Shown: positions 27,841 through 37,100 of the stretch, piece after piece | Layout of the letters: each line of letters opens with the position of its first letter | Numbering within the stretch: position 1 is the stretch's first letter | DNA from: Bacteroidaceae bacterium | GTDB lineage: Bacteria > Bacteroidota > Bacteroidia > Bacteroidales > Bacteroidaceae | NCBI GenBank assembly: GCA_017546785.1 | Contig: JAFYRW010000036.1 | Coordinates: forward strand, 1 to 64,000 | Direction of reading: 5' to 3' | DNA length: 64,000 bases | The notes under the pieces: generated by a model | Told to the model about the DNA's origin: nothing | Seen by the model: only the letters and a program-made list of their open reading frames with translations | Databases searched by the model: none | Program-made: the position numbers and the translations under genes

Positions 27841-27978
27841 ATGACTGTTTACACAAAGAAAGATTTTGACTTTACCAACAAGGAGGTTCAGAAGAAGGTT
27901 CAGGAGAAACTAAAGCAGATGGCCTCTGTAAAAGAAAATGAGCTTAAGCAAAAGAACGCCAAAGAAAAGAATAGATAG
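27841..27978 (+). CDS. Small basic/acidic coil protein, 45 residues, unknown
   Basis: An ATG at 27841 opens 45 codons ending TAG at 27978. The product is almost entirely charged and helical (KKDFDFTNKEVQKKVQEKLK, then KENELKQKNAKEKNR), about 30% lysine, with no hydrophobic segment. A consensus promoter lies 83 nt upstream, with a structured leader between. Its stop abuts the dacB stop on the other strand with no gap. Family is not recognised. Codon content resembles neighbouring genes, which favours a real gene over chance. Confidence 0.6.
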   Translation: MTVYTKKDFDFTNKEVQKKVQEKLKQMASVKENELKQKNAKEKNR

Positions 27979-29355
27979 TTATTGACAGAGCGCGTCGCAT
28001 ACTCTATCCTGCCATTTACGCGCATTCTTTATATTCAAAGTATTCTGGTTCATAATGACAAACGCCAGCGTGTGCCCATTGGCCGCATCAACGTAACCGG
28101 CAAGAGTGGCAATGCCCTTGACGGAGCCTGTCTTTGCGTGAATTCTGCCTTGTGCAGTGCTTGTGGTGCCGCGCTCTTTCAACGTACCGCTCACTCCCAT
28201 TGTGGGGAGTGAGTTTTTTATTATCTCATAGACATCGTTGCTGCAGTGTGCCCTGCGTAGAATCTGCAATATAATGTCGGCCGAAAGATAATTGTAGAGA
28301 GATAGTCCCGAGCCGTCGGCAACATTGAAATTGGCGTTAATGTCGAGGCTGTACTCTATGAAGCTTGTGATAATCTCGGGGCCATACTTCTGTCTTACGG
28401 GCTTTTTGTCGAAATGCGCCCCTATGTGATAGCACAGAGCTTCGGCGCAAAGGTTGTTGCTCTCCATAAGCGCCTCTTTTACAATCTCTTTTATGTCGCG
28501 TTGCTTGCTGTATACGATTGTGGCATCATCGGGCGTACGGGAATAGGCCGTACGCTCGACTTTTATTCCACGCTCGGCAAGGCGTTCGCGTAGGGCTGTG
28601 ATAAAAAACTCTTGAGAGGGGTAGAGGTTCATCTTTACGCTTTTAGGGACATTGCAGTCGCCGCGCAACCTTATTACATTGCTACCCTGTAGCCAGTCGC
28701 GCAGGATGGTGAACTTTTCGCCGCTCTTCTCTCTGCTTGTGGCCTCGTTGGCAATAGTGTAGAACGATGATTCGGGGCTGCATTTTATTGTCGGAGCGCA
28801 GCCTTTTTTCGATGGGGTGGCGGTTATATTGACACAGCCTCCGCATAGCATAAGCGGTGATATATATGGCTGAAACTCCCACGGAGTGTCGTCCCACGAC
28901 CAGCCCGGTCCCCAATAGATTGAGTCGGAGAAGCTGATGTCAGCATACAGGGTGTCAATCTTTCCTTTTGTAACCGAATTTATAAGCTCGGCAAGATCCT
29001 CCTCGTTGAATAGCGGGTCAATCTCTCCTCTGACGTAAATGTTGCGTCCGTTGCCGGCATTTTTCTTCTCGTATAGCTCTGTGTCCACAGTGTAGTCGCT
29101 GCCTAAGCGAAAGAGTGCAACGGCGGCTGTTGCAACCTTCATTACCGATGCGGGGCGGCATAATTTATTTTCGCGGTAAGAGTATAATAGTGTGTCGTCG
29201 TCAAGATCGTAGACAATGAGTGAAGCGTCGCTATCTTCGAATATCGAATCTTTCAGCAGTGTGTCGAGGCGCTCCGATAGCGTCTGTGCCATTGGTTGCT
29301 GAAAGGCTATAATAGATAGTATGAGTGAAAATAAAATCCTTTTTATTATGTCCAC
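27979..29355 (-). CDS. dacB: D-alanyl-D-alanine carboxypeptidase/endopeptidase (S13, PBP4 type)
   Basis: 458 residues from a GTG start at 29355 (MDIIKRILFSLILSIIAF...), chosen because it begins a signal peptide; an in-frame ATG at 29454 would overlap the nadB promoter and add a basic stretch. The S13 active site is SVMK (S70, K73), with the second motif SNN in MESNNLCAEA and third KTGS in HAKTGSVKG. It trims or cleaves peptidoglycan cross-links in the periplasm. It is divergent from nadB and convergent, with no gap, with the 45-codon ORF. Confidence 0.93.
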   Translation of the reverse strand: MDIIKRILFSLILSIIAFQQPMAQTLSERLDTLLKDSIFEDSDASLIVYDLDDDTLLYSYRENKLCRPASVMKVATAAVALFRLGSDYTVDTELYEKKNAGNGRNIYVRGEIDPLFNEEDLAELINSVTKGKIDTLYADISFSDSIYWGPGWSWDDTPWEFQPYISPLMLCGGCVNITATPSKKGCAPTIKCSPESSFYTIANEATSREKSGEKFTILRDWLQGSNVIRLRGDCNVPKSVKMNLYPSQEFFITALRERLAERGIKVERTAYSRTPDDATIVYSKQRDIKEIVKEALMESNNLCAEALCYHIGAHFDKKPVRQKYGPEIITSFIEYSLDINANFNVADGSGLSLYNYLSADIILQILRRAHCSNDVYEIIKNSLPTMGVSGTLKERGTTSTAQGRIHAKTGSVKGIATLAGYVDAANGHTLAFVIMNQNTLNIKNARKWQDRVCDALCQ

Positions 29356-29442
29356 AGCCAATAGATGATGAAAATTTGCCGTAAAACTACTCAATAATTG
29401 TCTAAAAATTCTTTTAAAATGTTTTTTTCTTGCTGTTTTTTG

Positions 29443-29450
29443 TACTTTTG
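29443..29450 (+). promoter_or_regulatory. -7 element of nadB
   Basis: TACTTTTG matches TAnnTTTG and lies 21 nt before the nadB ATG at 29472. A -33 element is only weakly visible in a T-rich stretch. Confidence 0.5.
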
Positions 29451-29471
29451 CCACATCAATCTGTTGGGGAT

Positions 29472-31040
29472 ATGGTTAAAAAATTCGATTTTCTGGTTAT
29501 TGGTTCCGGAATTGCCGGAATGAGTTTTGCGTTGAAAGTGGCCCATAAGGGTAGCGTTGCTCTTGTCTGCAAGACATCACTCGAAGAGGCAAACACCTAT
29601 TTTGCGCAGGGTGGAATAGCGTCGGTAACGAATATGCTTGTCGATAATTTTGATAAGCATATAGAGGATACGATGATTGCCGGAGACTATATCAGCGACC
29701 GCGAGGCTGTAGAAAAGGTAGTTCGTGAGGCTCCCGAGCAGATTGAGCAACTGATAAATTGGGGCGTAGACTTTGATCGCGACGAGAATGGCGAGTTTGA
29801 CCTTCATCGCGAGGGCGGTCACTCGGAATTCCGCATATTGCATCACGCCGACAATACCGGTGCCGAAATTCAGGAGTCGCTTATAAAGGCGATACGCAAC
29901 CATCCTAATATCACAATCTTTGAGAATCATTTTGCTATAGAGGTTCTTACACAGCATCATCTGGGAGTTACCGTTACGCGTCAGACACCCGATATTGAGT
30001 GCTACGGAGCCTACGTTCTTGAGATTGCTACCAATGAGGTACATACTTTCCTCAGCAAGGTAACTCTTATGGCTACCGGAGGCTGCGGTGCTGTGTACAA
30101 GACAACCACCAATCCTCTTGTTGCGACAGGCGACGGTATTGCAATGGTCTACCGCGCAAAAGGCACTGTAAAGGATATGGAGTTTGTGCAGTTTCATCCT
30201 ACGGCACTCTATAATCCAGGCGACCGACCCTCTTTCCTTATAACAGAGGCTATGCGAGGCTACGGTGGTGTGTTGCGCACTATGGATGGTCAGGAGTTTA
30301 TGCAGAAATATGATGAGCGTCTCTCTCTTGCTCCGCGTGATATTGTGGCGCGTGCCATAGATAACGAAATGAAGAGCCGAGGCGAAGAGCACGTCTATCT
30401 CGACGTTACCCATAAAGACCCTGAGGAGACAAAGAGCCATTTTCCCAATATATACGAAAAGTGTCTCTCTTTGGGTATCGACATTACAAAGGACTATATT
30501 CCCGTAGCTCCTGCCGCACACTATCTTTGCGGAGGTATAAAGGTCGATCTTAATGCTGCTTCGAGCATCCATCGTCTGTATGCCGTTGGAGAGTGCTCTT
30601 GTACAGGATTGCACGGTGGCAACCGATTGGCGAGCAATTCGCTTATCGAGGCTGTAGTATATGCCGATGCTGCGGCAAAGCACACACTGTCGGTATTTGA
30701 GAATTACTCTTTCAACGAGGATATTCCCGAGTGGAACGACGAGGGTACAAAGATGAACGAGGAGATGGTGCTTATTACACAGAATGTCAAGGAGGTAGGG
30801 CAGATTATGAGTACTTATGTGGGTATTGTGCGCAGCGACCTTCGTTTGAAGCGAGCGTGGAACCGTCTCGACCTTCTTTACGAGGAGACTGAGGAACTTT
30901 TCAAACGCAGTGTGATAAGCAAGGAACTTTGCGAGCTTAGAAACATAATAAACGTAGGCTATCTTATAATGCGTCAGGCAATGGAGCGCAAGGAGAGCCG
31001 CGGCCTGCATTACAATATAGACCATCTTAAGAAAGGGTAA
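29472..31040 (+). CDS. nadB: L-aspartate oxidase
   Basis: 522 residues. FAD enzyme oxidising L-aspartate to iminoaspartate, the first step of de novo NAD synthesis with NadA. FAD-binding GSGIAGMSFALK at the N-terminus, the succinate-dehydrogenase-type active-site loops (AQGGIASV, HHADNTGAEI, MEFVQFHPTAL) and the FAD-distal motif GLHGGNRLASNSLIEA. The start at 29472 (MVKKFDFLVIG) is chosen over 29430 because the promoter box lies between them. nadA and nadC are not adjacent in this window. Confidence 0.97.
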   Translation: MVKKFDFLVIGSGIAGMSFALKVAHKGSVALVCKTSLEEANTYFAQGGIASVTNMLVDNFDKHIEDTMIAGDYISDREAVEKVVREAPEQIEQLINWGVDFDRDENGEFDLHREGGHSEFRILHHADNTGAEIQESLIKAIRNHPNITIFENHFAIEVLTQHHLGVTVTRQTPDIECYGAYVLEIATNEVHTFLSKVTLMATGGCGAVYKTTTNPLVATGDGIAMVYRAKGTVKDMEFVQFHPTALYNPGDRPSFLITEAMRGYGGVLRTMDGQEFMQKYDERLSLAPRDIVARAIDNEMKSRGEEHVYLDVTHKDPEETKSHFPNIYEKCLSLGIDITKDYIPVAPAAHYLCGGIKVDLNAASSIHRLYAVGECSCTGLHGGNRLASNSLIEAVVYADAAAKHTLSVFENYSFNEDIPEWNDEGTKMNEEMVLITQNVKEVGQIMSTYVGIVRSDLRLKRAWNRLDLLYEETEELFKRSVISKELCELRNIINVGYLIMRQAMERKESRGLHYNIDHLKKG

Positions 31041-31057
31041 ATTCCAGAATCTTTAAG

Positions 31058-31151
31058 GCCGATGGTTGCCCTTTCCGGGGACCGTCGGGCGAGGCAAAAG
31101 AGAGTCGGGGTGAGTCGTTTGACTACCCAGGCTTTTCTTATTTTCATCGGC
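31058..31151 (+). ncRNA. Putative structured RNA (three-way junction) between nadB and purH
   Basis: A closing helix GCCGATG (31058-31064)/CATCGGC (31145-31151) encloses two further helices. The first is TTGCC (31066-31070)/GGCAA (31093-31097). The second is a hairpin, GGGT-g-AGTC with GACT-ACCC (31108-31128), extended by AAAAG/CTTTT (31096-31100 with 31132-31136). The region is clearly more GC-rich than the surrounding spacers and has no reading frame. It lies upstream of the purH -7 box, so it would be either a separate RNA or the 3' end of the nadB transcript. Strand is uncertain. It did not match the TPP, cobalamin, SAM or ZTP signatures I looked for. Confidence 0.45.
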
Positions 31152-31219
31152 ATTCCCTCCCTTTAATTTTATTATTAAAATAGCACTCTTTTTATAGTGT
31201 AAAATCTGTAGAAAATGAG

Positions 31220-31227
31220 TAACTTCG
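31220..31227 (+). promoter_or_regulatory. Possible -7 element of purH
   Basis: TAACTTCG resembles TAnnTTTG and would give a leader of about 85 nt ahead of purH. The -33 element is poor. Confidence 0.35.
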
Positions 31228-31262
31228 CGAGAAAATAGGGGAGTGTTTCCTTTTGTTTCTTT

Positions 31263-31285
31263 AAACGGTTGATAATCAACTGTTT
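31263..31285 (+). promoter_or_regulatory. purH leader hairpin
   Basis: AAACGGTTGA (31263-31272) pairs with TCAACTGTTT (31276-31285) over 10 bp with one G-U, loop TAA, followed by CGTTTTG. It may be an attenuator-like hairpin in the leader of the purH-mre operon. Confidence 0.45.
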
Positions 31286-31319
31286 CGTTTTGAATAAAGT
31301 AAATTTAAACTATAATTTT

Positions 31320-32843
31320 ATGTCTACAAAAAGAATTAAATCAGCATTGGTTTCCGTATTTCACAAAGACGGCTTGGATGAGATTATTAAACTGTTGCAC
31401 AACGACGGCGTGAAACTTATTTCAACCGGCGGTACACAGCAGTTCATTGAATCGTTGAATATTCCTTGTACAGCAGTTGAGAGCCTTACCGGCTATCCCT
31501 CAATCCTAGGCGGTAGAGTAAAGACTCTTCATCCTAAAGTATTCGGTGGTATCCTGGGTCGTCGCGAACTTGAGAAAGATCAGCAGCAGATGGCTGAATA
31601 TGAGATTCCCGAGATTGACCTTGTTATTGTCGATCTTTATCCTTTTGAGCAGACTGTTGCATCGGGTGCTCCCGAGGCTGATATTATCGAGAAGATTGAT
31701 ATAGGCGGTATCTCTTTGATTCGCGCGGCAGCAAAGAACTTTAAGGATGTTGTCATTGTTGCAAGCAAGGGACAGTATCAGCCTTTGTGTGACATTCTGA
31801 AGAGCAACGGTGCGCAGACTACACTCGAGGAGCGTCGTTTCTTCGCTCGTGAGGCATTCGCTGTTTCTTCTTCTTACGATTCTGCAATCTTCAACTATTT
31901 CAACGCCGACGAGCAGAGCGCATTCCGCTATGCAAAGGATTGTCCTATGAGCCTCCGTTATGGTGAGAATCCCCACCAGAAGGGTGCTTTCTTCGGCGAC
32001 TTTAACAAGATTTTTGACCAGATTCACGGTAAGGAAATTTCTTACAACAATCTTCTCGATATTCACGCTGCCGTTGAACTTATCAACGACTTTGCCGGTG
32101 AGACAACATTCGCTATTCTCAAGCACAACAACGCTTGTGGATTGGCTTCTCGTCCCACAGTGCTTGAGGCTTGGCAGGCTGCCCTCGCAGGCGACCCTGT
32201 ATCGGCATTCGGTGGCGTTCTTATTACAAACGCAGCGATAGACAAGGCTACTGCCGAGGCTATCAATGAGATTTTCTTTGAGGTTGTAATTGCTCCCGAC
32301 TACGACAATGATGCTCTCGAGGTTCTTACACAGAAAAAGAACCGCATCATCCTCGTTCACAAGACAAACGAGATGCCCGCACAGACTTTCCGCAGTGTGT
32401 TGAATGGTGTCCTTGTTCAGGAGCGTGACGCAAAGGTTGAGACAACTGAGGACTTGAAGACTGTTTCGCAGGCTGTTCCCACAGAGAGCGAGATTGAGGA
32501 TATGCTCTTTGCAAACAAGATTGTTAAGCATAGCAAGAGTAACGCCATTGTCCTCGCAAAGGGCAAGCAGCTTATTGCAAGCGGTGTAGGACAGACATCA
32601 CGCGTCGATTCATTGAAGCACGCGATAGAAAAGGCTGGAACATTCGGATTCTCATTGCAGGGTGCTGTGATGGCTAGCGATGCTTTCTTTCCCTTCCCCG
32701 ACTGTGTTCAGATAGCTCACGAGGCTGGAGTAACAGCTGTTGTTCACCCCGGAGGTTCTATCCGCGATAAGGAGTCTGTAGATTATTGCGACGCTAACGG
32801 CGTTTCTATGGTTGTTACAGGATTCCGTCACTTTAAACACTAA
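31320..32843 (+). CDS. purH: Bifunctional AICAR formyltransferase/IMP cyclohydrolase
   Basis: 507 residues, full length. Catalyses the last two steps of de novo IMP synthesis. The N-terminal IMP cyclohydrolase domain has LISTGGT and GGRVKTLHPKVFGGIL; the C-terminal formyltransferase domain has the catalytic Lys-His in LKHNNACG, plus SDAFFPFPDC and HPGGSIRD. The start MSTKRIK at 31320 is standard; 31269 would extend into the leader hairpin. It heads the series purH-mreB-mreC-mreD-mrdA-rodA, all on one strand with short gaps. Confidence 0.97.
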   Translation: MSTKRIKSALVSVFHKDGLDEIIKLLHNDGVKLISTGGTQQFIESLNIPCTAVESLTGYPSILGGRVKTLHPKVFGGILGRRELEKDQQQMAEYEIPEIDLVIVDLYPFEQTVASGAPEADIIEKIDIGGISLIRAAAKNFKDVVIVASKGQYQPLCDILKSNGAQTTLEERRFFAREAFAVSSSYDSAIFNYFNADEQSAFRYAKDCPMSLRYGENPHQKGAFFGDFNKIFDQIHGKEISYNNLLDIHAAVELINDFAGETTFAILKHNNACGLASRPTVLEAWQAALAGDPVSAFGGVLITNAAIDKATAEAINEIFFEVVIAPDYDNDALEVLTQKKNRIILVHKTNEMPAQTFRSVLNGVLVQERDAKVETTEDLKTVSQAVPTESEIEDMLFANKIVKHSKSNAIVLAKGKQLIASGVGQTSRVDSLKHAIEKAGTFGFSLQGAVMASDAFFPFPDCVQIAHEAGVTAVVHPGGSIRDKESVDYCDANGVSMVVTGFRHFKH

Positions 32844-32855
32844 AATTAAAAGACA

Positions 32856-33875
32856 ATGGGACTCTTTTCATTTACACAAGATGTCGCTATTGACCTTGGT
32901 ACAGCCAATACCATCATCACATACAACGGAAAAATCGTTGTTGATGAGCCTTCGGTTGTTGCCATCGACAATAGCACAAGAAAGATGATTGCCGTTGGTG
33001 ACCGTGCAAAGCAGATGTACGAGAAGACCAACCCGAAGATACAGACTATACGTCCTTTGCGCGACGGAGTCATTGCCGATTTCTATGCTTGCGAGCAGAT
33101 GATGCGCGGCCTTATTGAGAAGGTAAATATGGGCAGCAAACTCTTTACTCCTTCGTTGCGTATGGTAATTGGTGTGCCTTACGGTTCTACCGAGGTTGAG
33201 TTGCGTGCTGTGCGCGACTCTGCTGAGCACGCCGGCGGACGCGACGTTTATCTTATATACGAGCCTATGGCTTCGGCTCTTGGTATAGGACTCGATGTTC
33301 AGGCGCCCGAGGGTAATATGGTCGTTGATATAGGTGGTGGTTCTACTGAGATTGCCGTAATCTCTTTGGGTGGAATTGTTTCTAACGGTTCTTTGCGTAT
33401 TGCCGGAGACGACTTTACCGCAGATATTCAGGATTATATGGGCCGTCAGCACAATGTGCGTGTCAGCGAGCGTATGGCTGAACGTATCAAGATTCACGTA
33501 GGTTCGGCGCTTACCGACCTTGGCGATGATGCTCCTCAGGATTATATCGTACACGGTCCTAACAAGATAACAGCAATGCCCATTGAGGTTCCTGTTTGTT
33601 ATCAGGAGATTGCACACTGTATCGATAAGTCAATCACAAAGATTGAGAATGCCATTATAAATGCTCTCGAGGCTACTCCTCCCGAACTTTATGCCGACAT
33701 TGTGCATAATGGTATCTATCTTGCAGGTGGTGGAGCTTTGCTCCGCGGTCTCGACAAGCGTCTCTCGGACAAGATAAATATTCCTTTCCACATTGCTGAG
33801 GATCCTCTTTATTGCGTGGCAAAGGGTACTGCTCTTGCTCTGAACGATCTTAACTATCCGTTCTTGATGAGATAA
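32856..33875 (+). CDS. mreB: Rod-shape-determining actin MreB
   Basis: 339 residues, actin fold. Phosphate 1 loop IDLGTANT, phosphate 2 motif VVDIGGGSTEIAVISLGG, adenosine loop LAGGGALLRG. MreB forms membrane-bound filaments that orient the elongation-specific peptidoglycan synthase. It lies 12 bp after purH and 17 bp before mreC. Confidence 0.98.
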   Translation: MGLFSFTQDVAIDLGTANTIITYNGKIVVDEPSVVAIDNSTRKMIAVGDRAKQMYEKTNPKIQTIRPLRDGVIADFYACEQMMRGLIEKVNMGSKLFTPSLRMVIGVPYGSTEVELRAVRDSAEHAGGRDVYLIYEPMASALGIGLDVQAPEGNMVVDIGGGSTEIAVISLGGIVSNGSLRIAGDDFTADIQDYMGRQHNVRVSERMAERIKIHVGSALTDLGDDAPQDYIVHGPNKITAMPIEVPVCYQEIAHCIDKSITKIENAIINALEATPPELYADIVHNGIYLAGGGALLRGLDKRLSDKINIPFHIAEDPLYCVAKGTALALNDLNYPFLMR

Positions 33876-33892
33876 CAAAGAAAAGTTTAGTT

Positions 33893-34741
33893 GTGCAGAC
33901 ATTGTTAAACTTTTTAGTAAAGCATAATCACTGGTTCTTTTTTATACTATTGGAAGGAATCAGTGTTATGCTTATTGTGCGTTTTAACAATTATCAGAGC
34001 GCGAGATTCTTTACATCAGCAAACTGCGTTGCCGGTGAGATGTTCTCTGTAATTACCGATGCAACCTCTTATTTAAGCCTGAAAGGCGAGAATAAGCAGC
34101 TTCTGGAGCAGAATGTTACGTTGTTGTCCGAGGTTCAGCAACTGCGCGAGGAGCTATATTCCTACAAGAGTGCCGAGGCGCTTGCTGCCGACGAACTCTT
34201 CCTACGCGAATCTTCGGATTATGTGTTCAATAGCGCACGCGTGGTGAATAACTCATTGAATGCAACAAACAACTACATTGTAATTGATAAGGGAACAGCC
34301 GATGGGGTAGGCAGTGAGATGGGAATATATAATGCCGACGGAGTGGTTGGCGTTGTTTATCTCTCATCGAAGCACTACTCTCTGGTTCTTCCGCTGCTGA
34401 ACAGCAAAAGCAATATAAGCTGCCGTATAAAGGGCGGTGATAATTTTTGTGCTCTGCAGTGGGACGGAGAGGATACACAGTACTCCTATCTTGTCGATCT
34501 TCCACGCTACACAAAATTCGAACAAGGCGACACTGTGGTAACAAGCGGATTCTCGTCTATTTTCCCGGCTAATATACCCGTTGGAACCATTGACAGGGTA
34601 GAGGATACTCCCGATGCAATGTTCTATAGGGCACGTGTAAGACTTTTGGTCGATTTTTCATCCTTAAGCTCTGTTTATATAGTGGGAAACAAGGGGCATA
34701 ATGAACAAATGAGTCTAGAAGATAAGATTCCCGAAAAATGA
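33893..34741 (+). CDS. mreC: Rod-shape-determining protein MreC
   Basis: 282 residues from GTG 33893. One N-terminal membrane span (HNHWFFFILLEGISVMLIV), then a coiled coil at about 60-95 (KGENKQLLEQNVTLLSEVQQ), then the periplasmic beta-barrel domain (NNYIVIDKGTADGVGSEMGI, VVTSGFSSIFPANIPVG). MreC couples cytoplasmic MreB to periplasmic PBP2. The stop overlaps mreD ATG by 4 bp. Confidence 0.95.
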   Translation: MQTLLNFLVKHNHWFFFILLEGISVMLIVRFNNYQSARFFTSANCVAGEMFSVITDATSYLSLKGENKQLLEQNVTLLSEVQQLREELYSYKSAEALAADELFLRESSDYVFNSARVVNNSLNATNNYIVIDKGTADGVGSEMGIYNADGVVGVVYLSSKHYSLVLPLLNSKSNISCRIKGGDNFCALQWDGEDTQYSYLVDLPRYTKFEQGDTVVTSGFSSIFPANIPVGTIDRVEDTPDAMFYRARVRLLVDFSSLSSVYIVGNKGHNEQMSLEDKIPEK

Positions 34742-35238
34742 CAAGCACTTACCTCATAAGAATACGCAACTTTATATTGGTTGCAATAATACAGGTGTTG
34801 ATATTCAGTCAGATTCATCTGTTCGGCTATGCTACAGCCTGTGTCTATCTGTTGTTCATACTGAAGATGCCCCGATTGACATCGCGCAACGAACTGCTTG
34901 TGTGGGCATTCCTGCTTGGACTAACAGTGGATATATTCTCAAATACTCCGGGACTTAATGCGGCTGCGGCAACGGCAATGGCCTTTGCCCGTAATATGGT
35001 GCTTTCATCCTTTTTGCAGAAGGTTACATCGGACAATTTTGTTCCCAGCGTAAGGACACTTAATTGGGGCGGTTACATATGCTATACTCTAATATGTATA
35101 CTGCTCTTCTATCTTCTTCTCTTCCTGCTCGAGATGTTTACCGTCGGCTATCCGTTGCAGCTGATAATAAGTATCTCTTCGAGCACTCTGCTGACAATGC
35201 TCTTTGTTCTTGTAATTGAGTTCTTCACTCGTAATTAG
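34738..35238 (+). CDS. mreD: Rod-shape-determining protein MreD
   Basis: 166 residues, five to six membrane spans with few polar loops, the usual size. Contains the conserved-type LTVDIFSNTPGLNAAAAT segment in the middle. Its place between mreC (ATGA overlap) and mrdA (8-bp gap) fixes the identity, since MreD sequences diverge fast. Confidence 0.92.
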   Translation: MTSTYLIRIRNFILVAIIQVLIFSQIHLFGYATACVYLLFILKMPRLTSRNELLVWAFLLGLTVDIFSNTPGLNAAAATAMAFARNMVLSSFLQKVTSDNFVPSVRTLNWGGYICYTLICILLFYLLLFLLEMFTVGYPLQLIISISSSTLLTMLFVLVIEFFTRN

Positions 35239-35246
35239 GACATTAT

Positions 35247-37100
35247 ATGACGAATCGTAAGTTTAAGCTCGAGAAACGCAAATTCGTTCTTGCAGGCTTT
35301 GTCCTGTTGGTCCTATCTACATATATTGTACGTCTTTTTAATCTGCAGGTACTGAGTGATGAGTATAAAAGCAAGGCCGACAGCAATGCTTTCTACAAAA
35401 AGACAATTTATCCGGCCCGTGGTCTGATGTATGACCGCAACGGTAAGCTATTGGTATATAATCAGCCTGCATACGATATTACCTTTGTTCCGCGTAACGT
35501 ACGCAACCTCGATACACTTGAACTTTGTCGCACATTGAATATGACACGCGAGGAGTTTGACGAGCGTATGGCGCGCATTCGCAATAAACGCTATAATCCG
35601 GGCTATTCAACATATACCGAGCAGGTATTTATGAGCCGTCTCTCGGTTGAGGAGTTTGCACGCTTCCAAGAGAAGATGTTTATGTTTGCCGGCTTTTATG
35701 TTCAGAAACGCTCTATACGCCAATATGCTTATGGAGCCGCTGGAGTGCTCTTTGGCGACGTTGGTGAGGTGTCGCAGAAGAAAATAGAGAGCGACCCCTA
35801 TTATACCCGTGGCGATTATATAGGCACGCAGGGCCTTGAGTCCTCTTACGAGGCAGCCCTTAGAGGAAAAAAAGGCGTAGAAATGCTTCTGCGCGATGCT
35901 TATGGACGTATTCAGGGTAATTATCGCAACGGAGAGCTCGACACGGCCGCCGTTCGTGGTAAAGACCTTAAATTGGGATTGGACATTGAACTGCAGCAGC
36001 TGGGCGAGCGTCTTATGAAAAACAAGATAGGCAGCATTGTGGCAATAGAGCCCTCTACCGGAGAGATTCTGTGTATGGTGTCGGCTCCTTCGTACGACCC
36101 GCGATTGTTGGTAGGACGTCAGCGTGGCGAGAATCATAAGGTGCTGTCGCAGGATAAACGTAAGCCGCTTATGAATAGAGCGGTGATGGGAACATACCCT
36201 CCGGGCTCTACTTTTAAAATATCTCAGGCTCTTACCTTCCTGCAAGAGGATATTATAACCCCACAGACATATTTTCCTTGTGCCGATGGCTTCCGCTATA
36301 ATAAGTTTAAATTGGGTTGCCACGCTCACTCTTCGCCTCTGCCTCTTGTTCCGGCTATTGCAACGTCGTGCAACAGCTATTTCTGTTGGGGATTGGTGCG
36401 TATGTTCTCGTCAAAGAAATACGAGGGCGGTGTACCCGAGGCAATGGACCTTTGGCGCGACTATATGGTATCTATGGGCTTTGGATACCGTCTGGGCATT
36501 GATATTCCCGGTGAGGCACGCGGTATGATTCCCAATGCAAAATATTACACCCGTCATTATGGCAATTATTGGAATGCCGTAACGGTGATAAGTATCTCTA
36601 TCGGACAGGGAGAGGTAACGCTCACCCCTCTACAGATAGCAAATTTTGCTGCTACCATAGCTAACAGAGGAACATATTTTCCGCCGCATCTTGTAAGCGA
36701 GATTGAGAATGATACAATAGCAAGCAAATATAAGATTCCGCAAAGTACAATGGTCGGTCGCGAGGCCTACGAGGAGGTTATAAAAGGAATGCGCGAGGCT
36801 GTCCTCGGCGGAACCTGCCGTGCGGCCAATATTCCCGGCATAGAGGTATGTGGAAAGACCGGTACGGCCGAGAATAGAGGAAAGGACCACTCTGTGTTTA
36901 TGGGCTTTGCTCCAATGGAGAATCCTAAGATTGCCGTTGCTGTATATGTGGAGAATGGAGGCTTCGGTGCCGTCTACGGAGTTCCTATAGGCGCTCTTCT
37001 TATGGAGAAATATATAAATGGCACACTGTCGGATGAGAGTCTGAAAAAGGCTGCCGAAATTGAGAATAAGAGAATCTATTATGGCGATGAGGAGAGATAG
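35247..37100 (+). CDS. mrdA: Penicillin-binding protein 2 (elongasome transpeptidase)
   Basis: 617 residues. N-terminal membrane anchor (FVLAGFVLLVLSTYIVRLFN), dimerisation/pedestal domain, then the transpeptidase. The active-site Ser is S321 in PPGSTFK (K324), the SxN motif is SCNSYF and KTG is in CGKTGTAE. The class B monofunctional PBP2 cross-links peptidoglycan polymerised by RodA during elongation. Its 3' end overlaps the rodA start by about 20 bp. Confidence 0.97.
   Translation: MTNRKFKLEKRKFVLAGFVLLVLSTYIVRLFNLQVLSDEYKSKADSNAFYKKTIYPARGLMYDRNGKLLVYNQPAYDITFVPRNVRNLDTLELCRTLNMTREEFDERMARIRNKRYNPGYSTYTEQVFMSRLSVEEFARFQEKMFMFAGFYVQKRSIRQYAYGAAGVLFGDVGEVSQKKIESDPYYTRGDYIGTQGLESSYEAALRGKKGVEMLLRDAYGRIQGNYRNGELDTAAVRGKDLKLGLDIELQQLGERLMKNKIGSIVAIEPSTGEILCMVSAPSYDPRLLVGRQRGENHKVLSQDKRKPLMNRAVMGTYPPGSTFKISQALTFLQEDIITPQTYFPCADGFRYNKFKLGCHAHSSPLPLVPAIATSCNSYFCWGLVRMFSSKKYEGGVPEAMDLWRDYMVSMGFGYRLGIDIPGEARGMIPNAKYYTRHYGNYWNAVTVISISIGQGEVTLTPLQIANFAATIANRGTYFPPHLVSEIENDTIASKYKIPQSTMVGREAYEEVIKGMREAVLGGTCRAANIPGIEVCGKTGTAENRGKDHSVFMGFAPMENPKIAVAVYVENGGFGAVYGVPIGALLMEKYINGTLSDESLKKAAEIENKRIYYGDEER

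Noticed and set aside
29577-31025. A 482-codon open frame on the minus strand opposite nadB
   Set aside because: It lies wholly within nadB, has no promoter or recognisable domain, and its composition is that of an antisense shadow of a conserved flavoprotein gene.
31041-31319. Riboswitch assignment (TPP, cobalamin, SAM, ZTP) for the region before purH
   Set aside because: None of the conserved core sequences of these classes is visible. Only a generic structured RNA is claimed.
31506-32531. A 341-codon antisense frame within purH
   Set aside because: Complete overlap with a clearly coding, conserved purH; no independent signals.
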